64,000 nucleotides of DNA, taken from assembly GCA_004123355.1 (NCBI GenBank), contig SCHM01000002.1, positions 11,257,569 through 11,321,568 on the forward strand. Reading direction: 5' to 3'. Below, piece by piece: positions 59,004 through 64,000 of the stretch (positions are counted from its first letter, which is position 1; every line of letters begins with the position of its first letter). A program made the translations under genes and the position numbers. This stretch comes from Amphirosellinia nigrospora. Lineage: Eukaryota; Ascomycota; Sordariomycetes; Xylariales; Xylariaceae. The notes beneath the pieces are model-generated. The model was given only the letters and a program-made list of their open reading frames with translations. It ran no database searches and had not been told where the DNA came from.

Positions 59004-61835
59004 TGGTCGTGAGAGGCATCAGTTTCTTCTGCTGAACTCCAGCGCTATTGCTACCTGCGAACGCATTCACAGCTTCAGACCTAGTGAAGTCGAGTTTCCG
59101 GATAATTTTGAATGGGAAGTTTTTTCGTCCTTCGTAACCTTGTGCTTATACTTCAGGCTCATTTATTGAGGGTAGTTAAGACCGATGTGTTTATTTGCTG
59201 TATGGTAGACAGCCATGAAGCTGTTAGCGCTAGTCACAATGATTGTACCAGCCATGTCGTAAATAAGTACCTCTTGAGTTAGTACCGAGGGGGTAACTAT
59301 ACGGATGAGGATGCTTGATTTACGATGCGCCGCAAGTTGGGCTGATCATGCTTTATCATTCAAGGTTTCCGTTTGCTCACCATCTCACTTCTGTTATTCT
59401 CCATCCCGATCCCGTCGAATCATTCAACCCCCTATTCATAGTTGAACCCAAATTCAATGGCTCTTATCATGACGAAAACCCGAGAGATGTCAGACAACGG
59501 TAGCATTTAGCGGCCCTTTCCATGATGCTGCCCATGTATGAGTAAATGAGCATAGAAATAGTCAGTCTCATTAAGAGACAACCGGGACCTGTAGCCCTTA
59601 GCTGACCATTTGCAACAGTCAACCCAGTCGGCAAGCCGCGTAAATTTTATAGTATCAATGTATGATTAGGATTTTCAGGTATCCGAGGAGGTTTTTACAA
59701 CCGAAGCCGCGTAGCCTGAAGGTTTCGGATGTATTAATATTTAGGTAGCTTTGTAGCACGAAGCCGTTATTTTGTTTGAGAGACGACACTGCTATGCTGT
59801 CTTACTACATATATAGATTGCCCTAATGCACCCCTGAGTTCCCGATGCTCCGCTAACCATGTGGCTCTCCAACGGTGTCAGACGCAAACGCAACGAGGCC
59901 CGCTGTCCGGAGCTGTCACACCACCAGCTAGAATGGCAAGGCATCTTAAAGCCAGCGAGTGAGAGAGGTTTCTCTTAGCTTTACAGTTTTAAATACGCTG
60001 TCAGGAGGACCTTACTGACTTCTTCCTCCTATCTCCAGTTCTCTTTACATACCTACTAAGGCTAGGTTAGCAAGTTGTAAGGATAGAATGTTGTTGTTCA
60101 TCGAAAAGAATAGCGTAAAGTGTGCCATGGTCAAATGGCCTAAACTCACGTGAGGACCTCAAGTGATGAAAGGACCAGGTTCGTAGCTTGTCGCCTGCGT
60201 TAATGAAATCAAGGCCTATTAACCTACACATGTGCCTATGTCCGGTATTTAAGTAAGTATCTAGTAAGTAGGTAGGTAGGTAGGGTACCTAGGGTAATAC
60301 GTATCACGAGAAAACCGTTTCTTTCCAACCATGTTTCATCTAATCCGGATCGCCAAGGCCGAGGCTCATCACGGTGATTTAGGATAAGAGCACCGTTCGC
60401 TCGCATACGCATGGACTTAGGGATAACAAGGTGACCTCGTAGCAAAACCTTATGTACATCGTCGAGCTTGGCAAGGATAAGAATTCGATGTCGTCATTAT
60501 GATATGTTGGCCATGATTGGGACAAATTGTGACCGAAAATAAGGATCATACCTTTCAAAGTTTATGAAGCCTGAAGTGTTTGCGGGATGTGTTATACTAC
60601 CTCAGGTACCTACTTACATACAGTATCATTTTACGAGTACCTAACCAGTAGGTGCCTTAGGTAGCCAGACCCGGTGACGTCAATGCTACAAGTTCCGATT
60701 GCCTACTATAGTCGCTTCGCGTATCTAGAAGCTTGAAGTTGGGGATAATAGGTACTTAAAGCACCTTATGGCGGGCTTTAATATGTCAGGCGTACGCGGG
60801 GCCAATTATAGGCGCTGTAGATATGTTTGCGCCGCGTCGCCATAAGGTACCTAAACATGTATGTTTTAGCTGTTTTATTACCAGGTCGCTAACACACACA
60901 TGACACTGCCCAGGTGGTAATAATATGATTTTATAAGCAGATTTAAGCAAAACCTTAGTCACAGCGCCAACCAAACAAACAAACAAGTCACCAGGCGCTT
61001 ACATGTGCCCGCTTCCTAGTACCTACGCTACAGTGGGTGCTGCCTCGTGTAGGTGTTGTCCAGGCGCTATACAGGTACCTACCTACCAACCGAACCAAGT
61101 ACCTAAACCCACCACCGCCTACTCTGGCTCAACATCTATCGTTCCTGCCCATTGGGTACCATCATCACCGCCGTCTTCCACCTGCCTGGGGAACACTGAA
61201 CTACAGTACTTAGAGACAGCCCACTCTCCAACCCAACTCACCCAATCCACATCCACATCCACCCACATCCGGCAATAGCAGAGACGCCTAGTATACTCGT
61301 GTTGTTGCGCTACAACTTGCGCTGCTCGGTGCATGAATCAAGTAGTCCGAATAGGGAGGCCATACTTTTTTTTCATCAAACTCGACTGATCTCTCATCTC
61401 GTCTTCCTTTGCATCGTTTAGGTTGTTGGTCTCGCCGTCGTCATCCTCCACAATCCACACTCCAGGTCCCCCGCCCAGCCTCGTCTCATCATTCCAGAGA
61501 CAAGGAACAAGGACAAATCAAGTCTAGATACAGACAGACAGACAGACGGAGACGAACATCTTCATCCACGCCCACCAGCCCGGGTTCAGGTCCAAGTCCA
61601 GGCCCGGTATCGCCCCGCTTGGTTCCGCTGCTCTCGCATCTGGTTTCGGGTTTGACTCATTCAACCTCAACTCATCTCGTAGCTTTGAACAGCGGCGACG
61701 ACGGCGGCAAGGGCATCGACAACGCCCTATGCCTAAGAATCCATCTCCATCTAACCTAGTATAGTTGTCGCTTTCGAGTCTCGGTTTAACATCATCTCTC
61801 TCATACCATTCGAGACGTCTCGTCCCTGCTCCAGG
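59004..61835. other. Gene-poor stretch; right end is the grrA promoter and leader
   Basis: No gene recognised. TAGGTAGGTAGGTAGG with GGTACCTAGGG lies at 60266-60294, and ACCTACCTACC occurs near 61076. From about 61380 the plus strand is C/T-rich and contains (CAGA)4 at 61531-61546. The CTCCAG just before the start at 61836 may be the end of a 5' leader intron. Confidence 0.5.
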
Positions 61836-64000
61836 ATGGCGCGCCCTCCGGCTCCTGCGCTCGATGTCATCGCAGCTCGCACTTCGACCAATACCACCGC
61901 TACTCCCGCGCCCGCAACTACTGCTACCACGGCCGCCGCCTCGAATCCCAATCAACTGTCCCTACCCCTGCCAGCTCCCGTTCCTGTTCCTGTCGCCGCC
62001 GAGGAATCAAGAGACTCGAGATCCTCATCATCTACCAACTCGCCCGCGCCCCCCGATAATGAAGAGTCGGACTTCTTTCTCGCCAACAACGATTCCCAGT
62101 CCTCGCTCGGCGTCGTCCCCAACCTCCAAGACATGCAGGTCGCCGATTCCGAGTGTCTGCCCACCGTCGCGGCCCTACCCAGCGAAATCCTCATCAGCAT
62201 CTTCTCGCGTATCAGCGACCCCAAGGAACTCCTTAACTGCATGTTGACCTGCAAACGATGGGCTAGGAACGTCGTGGAAATCCTGTGGCACCGGCCCTCG
62301 TGCACCACGTGGCACAAGCACTCGTCCATATGCACCACCCTCGGTCTCGAGCGGCCTTATTTCACCTACACCGACTTTATCAAGCGTCTGAATCTTGCCG
62401 CCCTCGCCGACCTCGTCAACGACGGCAGTGTCACGCCCCTCGCCGTATGCACCCGTGTCGAGCGCCTGACTCTGACCAACTGTCGCAATTTGACCGATGT
62501 CGGTTTGGTGCCCCTCGTTCGGAGCAGTCAGCACCTGTTGGCCTTGGATATATCGGGCGACGACAACATCACTGAGGCCTCTATAGTCGCCATTGCCGAG
62601 ACCTGTCGTAAACTGCAAGGCCTGAACGTATCTGGCTGCAGGCAGATCTCGAACGAGAGCCTCGTCCAATTAGCTGAGAATTGCCGGTTCATCAAGCGGG
62701 TATGCTGATAGATCCCACCTCCTACTTCTACTCCCCCTTTACTTAGCGCTACAGCTCACTGACTTGACGTCGATCGATATAGCTCAAACTCAATGACTGC
62801 AATCAATTGAACGATGCGGCTGTGCTCGCATTCGCGAATAACTGCCCCAATATCCTTGAAATCGATCTTCACGAATGCATCAACGTCGGCAATGAGCCCG
62901 TCGCGGCTCTTCTCAGCAAAGAACAGTCATTGCGTGAGCTACGACTAGCAAGTTGCGAAAATGTCGACGACGGCGCTTTCCTCGCCCTTCCGCCTTATAG
63001 GACCTATGAGAATCTGCGTATACTAGATCTCACTTCTTGCTCACGTCTGACTGACCGGGCTGTCGAGAAAATCATCGACATAGCCCCGCGACTGCGGAAT
63101 CTGGTTCTCGCCAAGTGTGCTAACATCACCGACGTCGCCGTTCACGCCATTGCCAAGTTGCAAAAAAATTTACATTATGTGCATCTCGGCCACTGTCGCA
63201 ACATTACAGACGATGCAGTGAAGCGCCTGGTCCGCAGCTGCAACCGCATCCGCTACATTGATTTGGGTTGTTGCACAAACCTGACCGACGAGTCTATCAC
63301 ACTCCTCGCTACCTTGCCCAAGCTTAAAAGAATAGGGCTTGTAAAATGCGCACACATCACTGACAGGAGCATGTACGCGCTGGCCACCGCCAATGATCAC
63401 CGCTCACAGCATCGAAACCCAGCGAACCACCCCGGTCACGACGTCCGTGCTCCCAGTTTAGAACGCGTCCATCTAAGCTACTGTACCAACCTAACGCTGC
63501 CGGTAAGGCTCTCTCCAGAAATCGATATAGACCTAAGAAAGCTAATCTATTGCTCCAGAGCATTATCAAACTGCTCAATTGCTGCCCCAAGTTAACCCAT
63601 TTGAGTTTAACCGGGGTGCCTGCATTTCTTCGCGATGATTTAGATAGGTTCTGTCGCGAAGCACCTGCAGGTATGAGCATTTAGTCCTTTACTCTCAACC
63701 CGTACTCACCATGTTACAGACTTTACCGAGCATCAGCGCGCAGTTTTCTGTGTATTTTCCGGCACGGGCGTCATGGGCCTACGACACCACCTCAACACTC
63801 GAGATGAGTTTGCTGAGTACCGCGAGGGACGGGGGCAGCGACGACGGCCTGGAGGCGCGGCAACAAATCAAGTCGACCAAACTCACCCACCAGATGCGGA
63901 AGCTTTCGAGGAGGGCGATGGTCTCGAGGACGATGATATGGGCGATGGTAGTGACCTCATCGATTTCAACGCCGACCTGACCAACCTAGCCCACAACCCT
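61836..64000 (+). CDS. grrA: F-box / leucine-rich-repeat protein of the SCF ubiquitin ligase (Grr1/GrrA), cut by window end
   Basis: Exons: 61836-62699, 62783-63502, 63559-63670 and 63720 to beyond the edge. The introns are GTATGC...ATAG, GTAAGG...CCAG and GTATGA...ACAG, and the frame is clean throughout. The first 100 residues are low complexity (Ala/Thr/Pro/Ser). The F-box follows (about residues 108-150: LPSEILISIFSRISDPKELL). From about residue 205 a long series of leucine-rich repeats of the cysteine-containing type runs to the end of exon 3, for example VERLTLTNCRNLTDVGLVPL, LKLNDCNQLNDAAVLAF and IRYIDLGCCTNLTDESITLL. Exon 4 contains FCVFSGTGVMGLRHHLNTRD and an acidic tail. Grr1 binds phosphorylated targets through its LRRs and hands them to Skp1-cullin for ubiquitination; yeast Grr1 controls cyclins and glucose sensing, and Aspergillus GrrA is needed for ascospore formation. 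The last residues lie outside the window. Confidence 0.93.

Noticed and set aside
1-64000. CRISPR arrays, prokaryotic operons, rRNA genes, intact transposons or retroelements
   Set aside because: No regularly spaced direct repeats, no rRNA signatures and no transposase or polymerase motifs were seen.

Overview
The window is nuclear DNA of a filamentous ascomycete (Pezizomycotina), most likely a sordariomycete. The evidence is the gene content (CFEM protein, GH72 glucanosyltransferase with a CBM43 module, Sec72, GrrA-type F-box protein, Zn2Cys6 regulators, a NACHT-type NLR, a UbiA-type prenyltransferase) and the gene structure. Introns are short, with GTAAGT-like donors, CTAAC-like branch sites and YAG acceptors. 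Genes are spaced by one to four kilobases on both strands. No rRNA, tRNA, CRISPR array or intact mobile element was recognised.

Layout: (1) 2.8-9.8 kb holds a GPI-type CFEM protein and then three tandem genes for small cysteine-rich proteins with a shared metal-binding signature. (2) 13.4-22.6 kb holds a small conserved protein, Sec72 (minus), a large fungal regulator with an internal zinc cluster (minus) and a TauD/TfdA-like dioxygenase. (3) 25.0-34.5 kb is a housekeeping block: GH72 beta-1,3-glucanosyltransferase, lipid-droplet-type hydrolase (minus), Cst26/LCLAT-type acyltransferase and secreted 5'-nucleotidase (minus). (4) 37.8-47.6 kb holds a BAR-domain protein, a 2-oxoglutarate oxygenase (minus), a Zn2Cys6 regulator and an NLR-type NTPase (minus). 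(5) 49.2-59.0 kb holds a short-chain dehydrogenase, a UbiA-type prenyltransferase (minus), a decayed FAD-linked oxidase, a cupin protein and another decayed or damaged gene; this looks like a small or eroding specialised-metabolism locus. (6) From 61.8 kb to the edge runs the F-box/LRR gene grrA, cut by the window end.

Many genes need one or a few extra bases to keep their frame, usually inside short C or G runs. In every gene whose exons were traced completely, the length becomes a multiple of three only after adding one or two bases. Essential genes such as Sec72 are affected, so this looks mainly like missed bases in the consensus and not biological decay. A few genes (grrA, cupin, lipid-droplet hydrolase, two of the cysteine-rich genes) read cleanly.

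The most unusual content is the triplet of cysteine-rich genes at 6.0-9.8 kb, followed by the NLR with a C-terminal membrane segment and the SDR / prenyltransferase / oxidase-relic / cupin group.
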